Shown piece after piece: positions 1 to 7,475 of a stretch of 20,429 bases of DNA; position 1 is the stretch's first letter, and the number at the start of each line of letters is the position of its first letter. Below the pieces are notes generated by a model, which had not been told where the DNA came from, made no database searches, and was given only the letters and a program-made list of their open reading frames with translations. The stretch comes from Treponema sp. (GTDB lineage Bacteria > Spirochaetota > Spirochaetia > Treponematales > Breznakiellaceae): NCBI GenBank assembly GCA_031288815.1, contig JAITQR010000164.1:1-20429 (forward strand), written 5' to 3'. The position numbers were made by a program, and so were the translations under genes.

Positions 1-43
1 CAAAACTTCAGTTTTTGGGACAGGCTCAATAGAGAGGGGTTTT

Positions 44-277
44 ATGTTCTTTTTAAGGCGCTTGTGTTTTCTTGGACTGCTGGTGTTATTGTGCGGTTCC
101 GCTTTCGCGGATACCTTTGACGCGGCGGCGTTTCAGGCGCGGTATGTAACGGTCATGGAGGCGTCAAAACAGGATATGCTTTCCGCCGTCGATTACCTTG
201 ATGGCATACTGCAGGGTGACCGGCAAAACCCGGAAGCCTTAATATACAAAGGCAGCATTCTCGCGAAAGTCGCCTAA
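44..277 (+). CDS. Short exported protein with a TPR-like C-terminus, possibly truncated
   Basis: The product has 77 residues. The first 22 look like a signal peptide: Arg-Arg at 5-6, a Leu-rich core, and a Ser-Ala-Phe-Ala end that would suit signal peptidase I. Cys17 is preceded by Leu-Leu, a poor lipobox, so a lipoprotein is less likely. Residues about 45-77 resemble the first helices of a tetratricopeptide repeat (a 'NPEALIYKGSILAK' pattern), and the protein stops there. A purine-rich ribosome binding site (GAGAGGGG, 32-39) lies just before ATG 44. The gene converges on the ATPase gene, and the two stop codons overlap. A repeat that ends halfway suggests either a genuinely small envelope protein or the remnant of a longer TPR protein cut off by rearrangement. 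No function is recognised. Confidence 0.55.
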   Translation: MFFLRRLCFLGLLVLLCGSAFADTFDAAAFQARYVTVMEASKQDMLSAVDYLDGILQGDRQNPEALIYKGSILAKVA

Positions 278-1419
278 GGCTTGTAGCCAAGATTCATTGC
301 CTGGGTCAGCTTGAACCTGAGAAAGTTGTTTTCCTTCCTGAGTTTGGAGATTTCAAGCTGCTGGGTCTTGACGGTTTCCACCAGATCCCCCTGGCTTAGG
401 GCGCCGGAGTGGAGCAGATCCTCCACATACTCCATGCGGTTGTCGAAGTCCATTTCCGCCTCCGCCCCCGCCTCCTGGAAGCTCTCGTCGATTTCCTTCG
501 CGTCCAGGGGGGAAGCCTCTTCGCCGGAACTGAGGATCTTGTCGGCGATCCGGTAGATGGCCTGGGAGATAAGCGCCTGGGGCTTGTAAAGCAGCACCGG
601 CAGCCGGGAGGACAGGGCCGTTTCCTGGATACTGTCCCGGTAGATAATCCCCAGGTGTTCAATTTTAAGATCCAGGTACTCCTCGCAGGAACGGCGGATC
701 TTCATCGCCACATCGGCGTCTTTCGGATCCTCGATAAGGTTCATTACAAGCCGGGGATGCAGCCGCCCCAGGTGATCCATAAATTTCTCGTAGGAAGCCT
801 TGTCCTTCTTTTTTATCTCCGGAAGCAGTTTGGGGATGTAGAGTTTCTGCGGCCCCGATCCTTCCCTGCGGGCCCGTTCCAGGTAGTCCCAGGCCCTGGT
901 TCCCTTGGTACAGACGGTGTACATGAGGCGGAAAACCGTGTTTTTCAGGAAGACGTAAGCGTTGAGTACCGCCGTGACCGCCGGGGCGGATACCACGATT
1001 CCCTGGCCGGAGAGGAGGAAAAAGTCGAGGATTGACTGGTGGGTTCCCGCCCCCAGGTCGAGGATGAGGATGTCGGCGTCTTCCTTCAGGGCCAAAAGCC
1101 GTTTGACCAGGGTCTTTAGCTGGGCGGGTTTAAGGTTCGCCGTTCCCGGTATCTCCGTATCGCCCGGAATAAAGCGCAGGCCCCGGATGTCGGTTTCGGT
1201 GATTACCGCGTTAAAGTCCATACGGGTATCGTTGAGCCAGATGCCGATCCCCGTCCGCGGAGCCTGGTGGCCCAGCACCAGGTGCAGATTGGAAGCTCCC
1301 AGGTCCAAGTCGGCCAATATTACCCTCTGGCCCGCCTGGGCAAAGGCAACCCCCAGATTCGCCGCCAGGAGAGACTTTCCTACCCCGCCTTTTCCGCTTG
1401 CCACCGGAATAATACGCAT
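274..1419 (-). CDS. MinD/ParA-family ATPase with a long C-terminal extension (FlhG/YlxH-like)
   Basis: This is a 381-residue deviant Walker-A P-loop ATPase. Motifs seen are SGKGGVGKS (8-16), the A' motif with Asp-x-Asp-x-Gly-x-x-Asn-Leu near 36-44, and a Walker B 'ILILDLGAG' near 118-126. Proteins of this group dimerise on ATP and place flagella, division sites or other polar machinery at the membrane. The ATPase body ends near residue 290. The remaining ~90 residues are an acidic linker and then a predicted coiled coil (ETVKTQQLEISKLRKENNFL), which typical FlhG or MinD proteins lack. The start follows TGATG coupling: ATG 1419 shares one base with the stop of the upstream membrane-protein gene, and GGGGGG lies 5 nt before it. 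A second ATG directly upstream (1422) is possible. No flhF is adjacent, so the cargo is unknown. Confidence 0.85.
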   Translation of the reverse strand: MRIIPVASGKGGVGKSLLAANLGVAFAQAGQRVILADLDLGASNLHLVLGHQAPRTGIGIWLNDTRMDFNAVITETDIRGLRFIPGDTEIPGTANLKPAQLKTLVKRLLALKEDADILILDLGAGTHQSILDFFLLSGQGIVVSAPAVTAVLNAYVFLKNTVFRLMYTVCTKGTRAWDYLERARREGSGPQKLYIPKLLPEIKKKDKASYEKFMDHLGRLHPRLVMNLIEDPKDADVAMKIRRSCEEYLDLKIEHLGIIYRDSIQETALSSRLPVLLYKPQALISQAIYRIADKILSSGEEASPLDAKEIDESFQEAGAEAEMDFDNRMEYVEDLLHSGALSQGDLVETVKTQQLEISKLRKENNFLRFKLTQAMNLGYKP

Positions 1420-1865
1420 CATAACCCCCCGTTCGCCACGGTTTCCGCCTCTATTTCGGACGGTTTCCAATCTTTAATTTTCTGACCCAGCGCCAGAGCG
1501 GCGGCGGCGGAAAGCAAATCGCCCCCCGCGATACCCAAAACGCCGCCCAGCAGGACCAGGATTTCCGGACCACCCTCCATTATCGCCGAAGTCAGTTGGA
1601 CCCGGGAGAAAAAGACCCAGACCACGGCGGAAAACGCGGCCAGCATCTTCTCCGCCGTATACAAGGGGATATACGACCGGTACCAGGACATATCCACCAA
1701 TAAAAACAGGGCCATAAACAGGAAAAGGGCGTTGGCGGTTCCGTAAACCAGCCAGGGAAACGCCTTTTCCTGCGGCGCCACGCTCCCCACGACCCAAAGC
1801 AGCGTAAACAGACGGACGGCCTCGTAAAACAGCAGGCAAAACCGGAGGGGCCGGTAAATCTTCAT
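1419..1865 (-). CDS. Small four-helix membrane protein, coupled to the MinD-like ATPase
   Basis: The 148-residue product has about four hydrophobic segments: near 7-29, 38-58, 70-86 and 101-127. It ends in a short charged cytoplasmic tail. I do not recognise a family. Its stop codon overlaps the start of the ATPase gene, so the two are translationally coupled. A small membrane partner encoded with a MinD-type ATPase could be a membrane anchor or the complex that the ATPase positions; that is inference. The ATG at 1865 has no Shine-Dalgarno sequence but is preceded by a well-spaced promoter whose -10 ends 6 nt upstream, which points to a leaderless message. Confidence 0.75.
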   Translation of the reverse strand: MKIYRPLRFCLLFYEAVRLFTLLWVVGSVAPQEKAFPWLVYGTANALFLFMALFLLVDMSWYRSYIPLYTAEKMLAAFSAVVWVFFSRVQLTSAIMEGGPEILVLLGGVLGIAGGDLLSAAAALALGQKIKDWKPSEIEAETVANGGL

Positions 1866-1900
1866 TTTAAAAATCTACGTTTATGGGGAAAGATAATCAA
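1866..1900 (-). promoter_or_regulatory. Promoter of the membrane-protein/ATPase operon, leaderless type
   Basis: On the minus strand a TTGATT -35 (1900-1895), a 17-bp spacer, a TAGATT -10 (1877-1872) and 6 nt lead straight into ATG 1865. Each hexamer matches consensus at 4 of 6 positions. The predicted start of transcription falls on or next to the start codon. Confidence 0.55.
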
Positions 1901-2054
1901 GCCATTCCGCCAGGATTCCCGCCTCCCCTTCGCCCTTACGGTTGGTTGCAAAGAAAGATCCCCCGGCTTTCGCGGATCGGGAGGGTTATCCGGTTACGGC
2001 TTGTCCGATTCGCGGCCCTTTTCGCTTGGAAAAACTATGGCGTAGCGCGCGGCT

Positions 2055-2089
2055 TTGACAAGCCCGGCGGGACGGCGTACTCTGGTTTT
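2055..2089 (+). promoter_or_regulatory. Promoter of the Eis-like gene, leaderless type
   Basis: A consensus TTGACA (2055-2060), a 17-bp spacer, a weak -10 TACTCT (2078-2083) and 6 nt lead into ATG 2090. The -10 keeps the key T1, A2 and T6. The spacing matches other genes in the window and supports 2090 rather than 1883 as the start. Confidence 0.55.
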
Positions 2090-3289
2090 ATGACGGTCCG
2101 GTACGAAAAGGCGGCCAGCGGGGATTACGACGAGGTCATTGACCTGGGGAACTATGTCTTCAGCGCGGCGAGAACGCCCCACGATTTTCCCCTTCTTCTC
2201 CCAAAGCTTTACAAACGGGAATACTTCATGGAGGGTAATCATTACGTTGCCCGGGAAGACGGCAGGATCAAGGCCGTTGTGGGAAGCTACCCCCTGACCA
2301 TGAATATCCTGGGGGAGGCCCTGCCCGGCCGGGGGATTGGCATGGTTTCGGTACACCCCTACGCCCGATCCCGGGGCTATATGCGAAGCCTGATGGAAAT
2401 GGCTCTGGAGGACATGCGCCGGGAACAGGCGGTGTTCAGTTGTCTGGGAGGCCAGCGGCAGCGCTACGGGTACTTCGGGTACGCTCCCGCGGGGATAAAT
2501 GTTACCTTTTTCTGCCGGCGGGCCAACGTCCGCCACGTTTTAAGCGGGATTCCGGCCCCTGGGCCGGAAGGGGGGAAGCTCTCCCTCCGGGAGCTGAAGG
2601 CCGGCGACGGGGAACTCCTGGACCGGATATCCGCCTTTCACCGGACCAAGGCCGCCCGGATCGAGCGGCCCCGGGAAAAGCTGTTCGATATCCTCAGTTC
2701 CTGGAACTTCCGGGTATACGCGGCCCTGGCGGAGGGGGCGTTCCTGGGCTACCTGATAAGCGATCCTTCCGGGGAAAAGATCCATGAGGTAAATTTGGAC
2801 GACGCTTCCCAACTGGCGGCCCGGCTGCCGGAACTGATCGGCGCTTTCCTGAATCTCCGGGGCGGGAACGGGGACCGGGATCAGGTTAGGGTCACCGTCC
2901 AGCCCCAGGAAAGGGAAAAACTGGACGCTTTCTCCCGTTTCGCCGAAGACTATGCCCTTACTTCGGCCTACAGCTTTCGAATTTTCGATTATTTCAGGTT
3001 CCTTCCCCCGTTCCTCAGGCTGAAAGCCCGAAACGAAACCCTTCCCGACGGTTCGCTTGTTTTGCGGATAGCCGGGGAGGGGTTCCGGATCTCCGTGTCG
3101 GAAGGCGGTGTTTCCTTTGACCGGCTTGGGGAAAACCGGAGGGCGGATGTCGAGTTGGAAAGCCCGGAAGCGGCGGAACTGCTGTTTTCCGCCCTGAGCC
3201 CCCTGTCTTCCCCGCTGCCCCGGGGGAACGCTTTTCTGCGCGCCCTGCTGCCTTTCCCCCTCTTTTTTGAAGAGCCTGACGGCGTTTAG
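2090..3289 (+). CDS. Eis-like GNAT N-acetyltransferase
   Basis: The 399-residue product matches the Eis family in length (about 400) and layout: tandem GNAT folds followed by a sterol-carrier-like C-terminal domain. The acetyl-CoA-binding region is near residues 82-97 (GMVSVHPYARSRGY), with the family's R-x-x-G core. A conserved-looking QRxxYGYFGY segment follows near 122-131. Residues from ~300 on form the SCP2-like part. Family members use acetyl-CoA to acetylate amines, including aminoglycosides and polyamines; the substrate here is unknown. The frame stays open upstream to 1883, but the extra 69 residues are Arg/Pro-rich, would make the protein longer than the family, and cover the promoter. 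No ribosome binding site precedes 2090, consistent with a leaderless message. Confidence 0.8.
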   Translation: MTVRYEKAASGDYDEVIDLGNYVFSAARTPHDFPLLLPKLYKREYFMEGNHYVAREDGRIKAVVGSYPLTMNILGEALPGRGIGMVSVHPYARSRGYMRSLMEMALEDMRREQAVFSCLGGQRQRYGYFGYAPAGINVTFFCRRANVRHVLSGIPAPGPEGGKLSLRELKAGDGELLDRISAFHRTKAARIERPREKLFDILSSWNFRVYAALAEGAFLGYLISDPSGEKIHEVNLDDASQLAARLPELIGAFLNLRGGNGDRDQVRVTVQPQEREKLDAFSRFAEDYALTSAYSFRIFDYFRFLPPFLRLKARNETLPDGSLVLRIAGEGFRISVSEGGVSFDRLGENRRADVELESPEAAELLFSALSPLSSPLPRGNAFLRALLPFPLFFEEPDGV

Positions 3290-3290
3290 C

Positions 3291-3325
3291 TTGCATAGGA
3301 TTAAAAATTTATTCAAAATAAGTTT
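3291..3325 (+). promoter_or_regulatory. Promoter of the S41 protease gene, leaderless type
   Basis: TTGCAT (3291-3296), a 17-bp AT-rich spacer, CAAAAT (3314-3319) and 6 nt precede ATG 3326. The hexamers are weak (3/6 and 4/6), but the geometry is identical to the other leaderless-type starts and there is no purine-rich ribosome binding site. Confidence 0.45.
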
Positions 3326-4816
3326 ATGAATAAAGCAAATTCCCCCTTTCCTTTCCGGAGCGGGAAACCCCTGTTTCCCTGGCTCTGGGCTCTTTCCACC
3401 GTGTTTCTCTGTGTTGTATTCATCGCCGCTCTGGCGCCCGGGGTGGATGCCCAGACCAACGATGCCAGGCGGTATACCTCCACGATGCAGAACGTGTTTG
3501 ATTTCATTCAGCGTCATTATGTGGAAGAGGTGGATCCCAAAACGGTGTTCGAGGGCGCCATGTCCGGTATGCTGAATTCCCTGGGAGATCCCCATTCCAA
3601 CTTCCTGTCGGAAAAAGAAATGACGGATCTGAGCGATATTACCCAGGGGAGCTTCGGCGGGGTGGGCTTGTACATATCCAAGCCCATAGAGGAGCGGGTT
3701 GACGGTAAGCCCTCCTACGCGGAGGTATCCTCCCCTATCGAGGACACCCCGGGCTGGCGGGCGGGGATAAACCCCGGGGATCTGATTATCGAGATTAACG
3801 GCGAGAACACCGGCTCCCTCAGCCTGGACGAGGTGGTAGCCCGGCTCCGGGGATCTCCCGGGGAGCCGGTAAACATAAAGATCCGCCGGGGAGCCAAGCT
3901 TGAATTTCCCGTTACCCTGGTAAGGGAAATTATCAAGGTGCCCACCATCAAGTACGACATGATCGGGGAAATCGGCTACCTCAGGCTGATCACCTTTACC
4001 CCCATGACGGTAGACCAGAGCCGGGAGGCGCTGGACGGCTTTAAGGCCAAAAATTACCGCAGCCTGATTCTGGATCTGCGGAACAACGGGGGAGGGCTTT
4101 TGCAGGCCGCCATAGGGATCTGCGACCTCTTCCTGGACAGCGGCGTGGTGGTCAGCACCAAGTCCCGAATCCCGTCGGAAAACGCCGTCTTTAACGCCCA
4201 CAAATCCATCGCCGTCCCCCTGGATATCCCCGTGGTGGTGCTTATCAACCGGGGCTCCGCCTCGGCCTCGGAAATTGTGGCCGGGGCCCTTAAAGACCGG
4301 GGCAGGGCTTACCTGGTGGGGGAACGGTCCTATGGCAAGGGATCGGTTCAGCAGGTGTTTCCCCTGGATACGGCGGGTTTTAAACTCACCACGGCCCGGT
4401 ACTACACCCCCAGCGACGCGAACATCGACAAGATCGGCATACCCCCGGATCGGGAAGTGAAATTCCCCGAATTTACCGCCGAGGACGCCGAGAAGTTCAA
4501 CACCCTTATGGCGGCGAATAAAATACCCGCTTTCATCGAGGCCAACCCCAAGGCCAGCATGGCCGATATAGACATCTACGCCAGGGAATTGGGCAAGGAA
4601 TACGGAATCGGTAACATTTCCCTGCTCCGCCGGCTTATCCGGGATGAACAGAACCGCACGGTTATCGCCCCGGTCTACGATCTGGAATACGATGTTCAGT
4701 TGCAGGAGGGGGTGAATATTCTCCGGGGGGGAACTTACCCCGCTTTGATGCAGTCCGCCAAGACCCTCAAAGTCCTGCAGGAAGAGGCCGCCGGGGAACT
4801 GCCCCAGGCTTCCTAG
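3326..4816 (+). CDS. ctpA: S41 C-terminal processing peptidase (CtpA/Prc family)
   Basis: This is a 496-residue periplasmic serine protease that trims C-termini of exported proteins. A signal anchor spans about residues 18-42. The S41 N-terminal helical region (45-105) is followed by a PDZ domain (about 110-198) that binds the substrate C-terminus, then the protease core. The Ser/Lys dyad is visible: Ser313 in RGSASASE and Lys338 in SYGKGSVQ, 25 residues apart as in E. coli Prc and Bacillus CtpB, with Gln342 at the usual +4 position. A C-terminal region of about 110 residues is helical and unassigned. The gene starts from its own leaderless-type promoter 36 bp after the Eis-like gene. All catalytic residues are present, so it should be active. 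Confidence 0.93.
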   Translation: MNKANSPFPFRSGKPLFPWLWALSTVFLCVVFIAALAPGVDAQTNDARRYTSTMQNVFDFIQRHYVEEVDPKTVFEGAMSGMLNSLGDPHSNFLSEKEMTDLSDITQGSFGGVGLYISKPIEERVDGKPSYAEVSSPIEDTPGWRAGINPGDLIIEINGENTGSLSLDEVVARLRGSPGEPVNIKIRRGAKLEFPVTLVREIIKVPTIKYDMIGEIGYLRLITFTPMTVDQSREALDGFKAKNYRSLILDLRNNGGGLLQAAIGICDLFLDSGVVVSTKSRIPSENAVFNAHKSIAVPLDIPVVVLINRGSASASEIVAGALKDRGRAYLVGERSYGKGSVQQVFPLDTAGFKLTTARYYTPSDANIDKIGIPPDREVKFPEFTAEDAEKFNTLMAANKIPAFIEANPKASMADIDIYARELGKEYGIGNISLLRRLIRDEQNRTVIAPVYDLEYDVQLQEGVNILRGGTYPALMQSAKTLKVLQEEAAGELPQAS

Positions 4817-4869
4817 GAGCCTGATTGAACTAAACAGCCGGGTAAGAGAAAAACCGGGAATGAAGAATA

Positions 4870-4920
4870 TTAACCACCAAGGCCATTTGGCCAGCGCACA
4901 AAGGTACACGAAGGGCCTGG
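4870..4920. repeat. Decayed copy of an ACCACxAAGG/CACGAAGG-type dispersed repeat
   Basis: The 138-bp gap between ctpA and rsmE contains ACCACCAAGG, then CACAAAGG-TA-CACGAAGG, a pattern resembling a short A/C/G-rich repeat seen between genes in many environmental bacterial genomes. A small GGCC-ATTT-GGCC stem lies at 4881-4892. The rest of the gap shows no strong promoter or terminator. Assignment is from pattern memory only. Confidence 0.3.
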
Positions 4921-4954
4921 TTTCTAACGAATCATAAATGGCAGAACCGGAAAC

Positions 4955-5770
4955 ATGAAACAGTTTTTACTGCCCGTCTCGCCCGCCCCTGACGGTTCCA
5001 TCCGGCTGGGGGGAAAGGATTACCATTACCTGGTCCGGGTAAGGCGGCTTGGGGTGGGAAACAGCTTTCCGGCCCTGCTGCCCGGACAGGACGGGGTTCC
5101 GGAGCGGAACGGCCTGAAGACCCTGGTACGGATCCTGTCCGTGGACGGGGAGACGCTGATCGGCCGCTGCCAGCCCCCGGAAGACAGCCCGGAAGCCCCG
5201 CCGCCCGAATCCGCGCCGCCGGTTTTACTCTTTCAGGCTCTTCCCAAGGGAACAAAGATGGACCTTATCGTCCGTCAGGCCGTGGAGACGGGGATCGCCG
5301 GGATAGTTCCCTTCGCGGCGGAGCGTTCGGTCCCGAAACTCCGGGACAGCGGGGGAAAGCTTGAACGCTGGGAGCGGATTATCCGGGAGGCCCGGCAGCA
5401 AAGCGGCTCCGCCGCGCCCACGTCCCTGCACAGCCCCCTCAGCGCGGAAGGGCTTTTATCCTATTGGGAAACCCTGAAAAGTCATTATTCCCGTCCCCTT
5501 GGGATTCTCTTTCACCAAGATCCGGTAGCCCCCCTTGAAAAGGCTATTCTCCATGACTATCTTAGTAAGGTACCTGATCTTGTCGTCCTGGCAATAGGCC
5601 CCGAGGGGGGATTTTCCCCCGCTGAGGTGTCCCGTTTTTTGGGGGCGGGTTTCAAGCCATTTAAATTCGGCGGCACGGTTTTAAGAACCGAAACCGCCGC
5701 CGTTTGCGGAGTGGCAGCTGTGCGCCTTATTCTTTTGGAGAATGCATCGTGGATATACAAGCCGCGGTAA
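4955..5770 (+). CDS. rsmE: 16S rRNA m3U1498 methyltransferase RsmE
   Basis: The 271-residue SPOUT methyltransferase adds a methyl group at N3 of U1498 in the decoding region of 16S rRNA, using S-adenosylmethionine. An N-terminal PUA-like RNA-binding domain (1-75, with the 'HYLVRVRRLGVG' start typical of the family) precedes the trefoil-knot domain. The knot motifs are IGPEGGFSPAEV (214-225) and LRTETAA (243-249), both diagnostic for RsmE. It is somewhat longer than the usual ~245 residues because of a Pro-rich linker near 76-90. ATG 4955 has neither a clear Shine-Dalgarno sequence nor a -10 at the 6-nt position, so how it is expressed is unclear. The downstream glycosyltransferase gene starts inside its last codons. 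Confidence 0.93.
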   Translation: MKQFLLPVSPAPDGSIRLGGKDYHYLVRVRRLGVGNSFPALLPGQDGVPERNGLKTLVRILSVDGETLIGRCQPPEDSPEAPPPESAPPVLLFQALPKGTKMDLIVRQAVETGIAGIVPFAAERSVPKLRDSGGKLERWERIIREARQQSGSAAPTSLHSPLSAEGLLSYWETLKSHYSRPLGILFHQDPVAPLEKAILHDYLSKVPDLVVLAIGPEGGFSPAEVSRFLGAGFKPFKFGGTVLRTETAAVCGVAAVRLILLENASWIYKPR

Positions 5771-6576
5771 CAGGGGAACCGGCTGCTTCCCCTGTTCCGG
5801 AACCTTCCGCCGATCCCTTTAAGCGGGAAAACCCGTCTTTCAGGGAGAGGGTTTACCTGTTTAAAATTCCCCTGGACATTGTGGCCCCGGAACGGCTTGG
5901 AGAGGCCCTTAACGAGCTGCTGGCCGCCGGGGAGGGGAAAAACATCGTACTCCTTTCCCTGACGGATCTGCTGCGGGCCCGGCGCAACGGGGAATACGGC
6001 AGCTATGTGAAGAAAGCCAGCCTGGTGATCCCCATCTCCAAAAGCCTCGTGGGCGGCATACGTTTCCTTACCGGTAAAAAAGCGGTACGGTATATGCCCT
6101 TTGATTTTGTGGTAAACCTGCTTACCATCCTGGAAGAGCGGGAGCTTTCCCTGTACCTTCTGGGGGGAACGCGGCAGATCCTGGGAAAAACGGAACGGAA
6201 CATCCGCCAGACTTTTCCCCGTCTCTACGTGGTGGGCCGTTTTGTCGGCGGTTTCCGGAAACAGGAAGAGTCGGCCATCATTGAGGCCGTCCGTAAGGCT
6301 TCCCCCTCCCTGCTCCTGGTGGGCAAAGGGGTGCGGGGGGAGGAAAACTGGATAGCCAGGAACGACCGGCGGCTCTCCAGGGGGCTGCGGCTTTGGTGCA
6401 GCGACCTTTACGACGTGTTTGCCGAGCGCAGACGCCGTCCTTCCCGCAAGACATTTGACCGGGGTCTTGAGTGGGCGATCTATTGCTTCCGAAGCCCCCT
6501 GAAATTTTTCCGGGTTTTTTCTTACTTCCACTACAAGATCCTGCTGCTTTTTTACAAGCTCTTTGTGAAAAATTAA
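5749..6576 (+). CDS. WecG/TagA/CpsF-family glycosyltransferase with altered active-site motifs
   Basis: The 275-residue product follows the WecG/TagA fold. Family members move a sugar such as N-acetylmannosamine onto a lipid-linked sugar during surface-polymer synthesis. The LYLLGG segment (near 135), the 'LLVGKGVRGEENWI' block (189-202) and the basic C-terminal tail ERRRRPS...GLEWAIYCFRSPLKFFR fit the family. However, the usual PDG motif carrying the catalytic Asp is replaced by IPISKS (94-99), and the KQE of the later block by RGE. Activity may have changed or been lost. The start is GTG 5749, with GGAG at 5737-5740, 8 nt before it. That makes a 22-bp overlap with rsmE and suggests coupling. 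The gene converges on the TrmJ-like gene, with overlapping stop codons. Confidence 0.75.
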   Translation: MDIQAAVTGEPAASPVPEPSADPFKRENPSFRERVYLFKIPLDIVAPERLGEALNELLAAGEGKNIVLLSLTDLLRARRNGEYGSYVKKASLVIPISKSLVGGIRFLTGKKAVRYMPFDFVVNLLTILEERELSLYLLGGTRQILGKTERNIRQTFPRLYVVGRFVGGFRKQEESAIIEAVRKASPSLLLVGKGVRGEENWIARNDRRLSRGLRLWCSDLYDVFAERRRRPSRKTFDRGLEWAIYCFRSPLKFFRVFSYFHYKILLLFYKLFVKN

Positions 6577-7343
6577 GCGCCGCTTCGCCCCCGTGTTTTC
6601 TTCACCAGCGCCGCCGCCTTGGCGAATATGGCCGCCAGGTACTTTCCCTCCCTCTGGCTAAGCGCCGCCCGGGAGATAAGATCCCGGATAAAGACGGCCT
6701 GTTCCTCCCGGCCCGGGTGGCGGTAAAACCCCAGGGATTCAAGATTGGCGGCTATGGCGGCGGTAAGGGCGTCGGTTTCCGTCCGGGAAAGGGGAACCCA
6801 TGCGCCCTTGACCGGTCCGGAACCACGGCGGCCCTTGCCGTCCGGCTGTCCCAGGCTTCGGAACAGTTCGTAGGCGTAGATCTGGACCGCGTGGGAAAGG
6901 TTAAGGGAGGGGAAAGAGGGAGAGGCGGGGATATGGGAGGCGATGTTGCAGAGGGCAAGCTCCCCGTCCTCCAGGCCCGTCCGTTCGTTGCCGAAAACCA
7001 GAGCCCCGGGTCCGGGTTTTTCCCTGAACCATTCGGCCGTTTCCCCGGGGTCTATGCTCACGTTTTTCCGCCGCTGACCCCGCCTCCGGGTGGTTCCGGC
7101 CAGAAAGGAACAGTCCGCCGCCGCCGCGGAAAGGGTATCGAAAAAGGCCGCCCCTTCCCAGACATCGGCGGCGTGGACCGCCCTGGCCCGGATTTGCCCC
7201 TCTTCCCCGGCCAGATCCTCCCGGCTTAGGCCGGCTATCCGCAGCCGGGAAAGCCCCATGTTCTTCATGGCCCGGCAAACGGCCCCGATATTTCCCGCTT
7301 CCAGGGGCCGGGAAAGAATTATAATAATATCCGATAAGTACAT
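6573..7343 (-). CDS. trmJ: TrmJ-like tRNA/rRNA 2'-O-ribose methyltransferase (SPOUT)
   Basis: The 256-residue product belongs to the SpoU/TrmH class. TrmJ methylates the 2'-O of nucleotide 32 in the anticodon loop of several tRNAs. Motif 1 is GNIGAVCRAMKNMGL (18-32), a GTTRRRGQRRKN block follows, motif 2 is LVFGNERTGL, and motif 3 is IPASPSFPSLNLSHAVQIYAYEL. The last is very close to the TrmJ pattern. A C-terminal helical extension of about 80 residues fits TrmJ. The frame is open upstream to 7409, but the extra residues cover an AT-rich promoter region, so ATG 7343 is chosen. No ribosome binding site is seen, and a TACAAT hexamer lies 5 nt upstream. Other TrmH-group enzymes remain possible. 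Confidence 0.85.
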   Translation of the reverse strand: MYLSDIIIILSRPLEAGNIGAVCRAMKNMGLSRLRIAGLSREDLAGEEGQIRARAVHAADVWEGAAFFDTLSAAAADCSFLAGTTRRRGQRRKNVSIDPGETAEWFREKPGPGALVFGNERTGLEDGELALCNIASHIPASPSFPSLNLSHAVQIYAYELFRSLGQPDGKGRRGSGPVKGAWVPLSRTETDALTAAIAANLESLGFYRHPGREEQAVFIRDLISRAALSQREGKYLAAIFAKAAALVKKTRGRSGA

Positions 7344-7356
7344 GGGATATTGTATA
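7344..7356 (-). promoter_or_regulatory. -10 region of the trmJ-like gene, leaderless type
   Basis: On the minus strand TATACAAT precedes ATG 7343. The best hexamer, TACAAT (7354-7349), ends 5 nt before the start codon. No good -35 is seen; TTAATT (7379-7374) is the nearest. A plus-strand TATAAT (7371-7376) lies in the same AT-rich divergent region. Confidence 0.4.
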
Positions 7357-7397
7357 CTTGAAATATTGTATATAATTAATGGTAGCAGCTTCTTGGT

Positions 7398-7426
7398 TTG
7401 ACAAAACAAACCGAAATAGATACTAT
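7398..7426 (+). promoter_or_regulatory. Promoter of the STAS/PspA operon
   Basis: A consensus TTGACA (7398-7403), exactly 17 bp, then TACTAT (7421-7426). Transcription would start near 7433, giving a leader of about 43 nt that contains the ribosome binding site AAGGGAG. A weaker second candidate is TTGTAT (7350-7355) with TATAAT (7371-7376), spacer 15. Confidence 0.6.
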
Positions 7427-7475
7427 AGAATTGCAGTATTTAGACGATGCTATTTTTATGGACGAAGGGAGCGTC

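Noticed and set aside
4817..4870. Rho-independent terminator after ctpA
   Set aside because: CCGG...CCGG gives only a 4-bp stem with a 12-nt loop and no T-run after it.
2540..4909. A 789-codon open frame on the minus strand across the Eis-like and protease genes
   Set aside because: It is antisense to two well-supported genes, its product is rich in Gly, Pro, His and Arg without recognisable motifs, and long antisense frames are expected from this GC-rich codon usage.
5557..6531. A 324-codon minus-strand frame over rsmE and the glycosyltransferase
   Set aside because: It is antisense to clear family members, has low-complexity composition, and has no ribosome binding site or promoter pattern.
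7398..7475. Start of the STAS protein at TTG 7398 or ATG 7458
   Set aside because: TTG 7398 is the -35 hexamer itself, and 7458 has no ribosome binding site; 7476 has AAGGGAG at the right distance.
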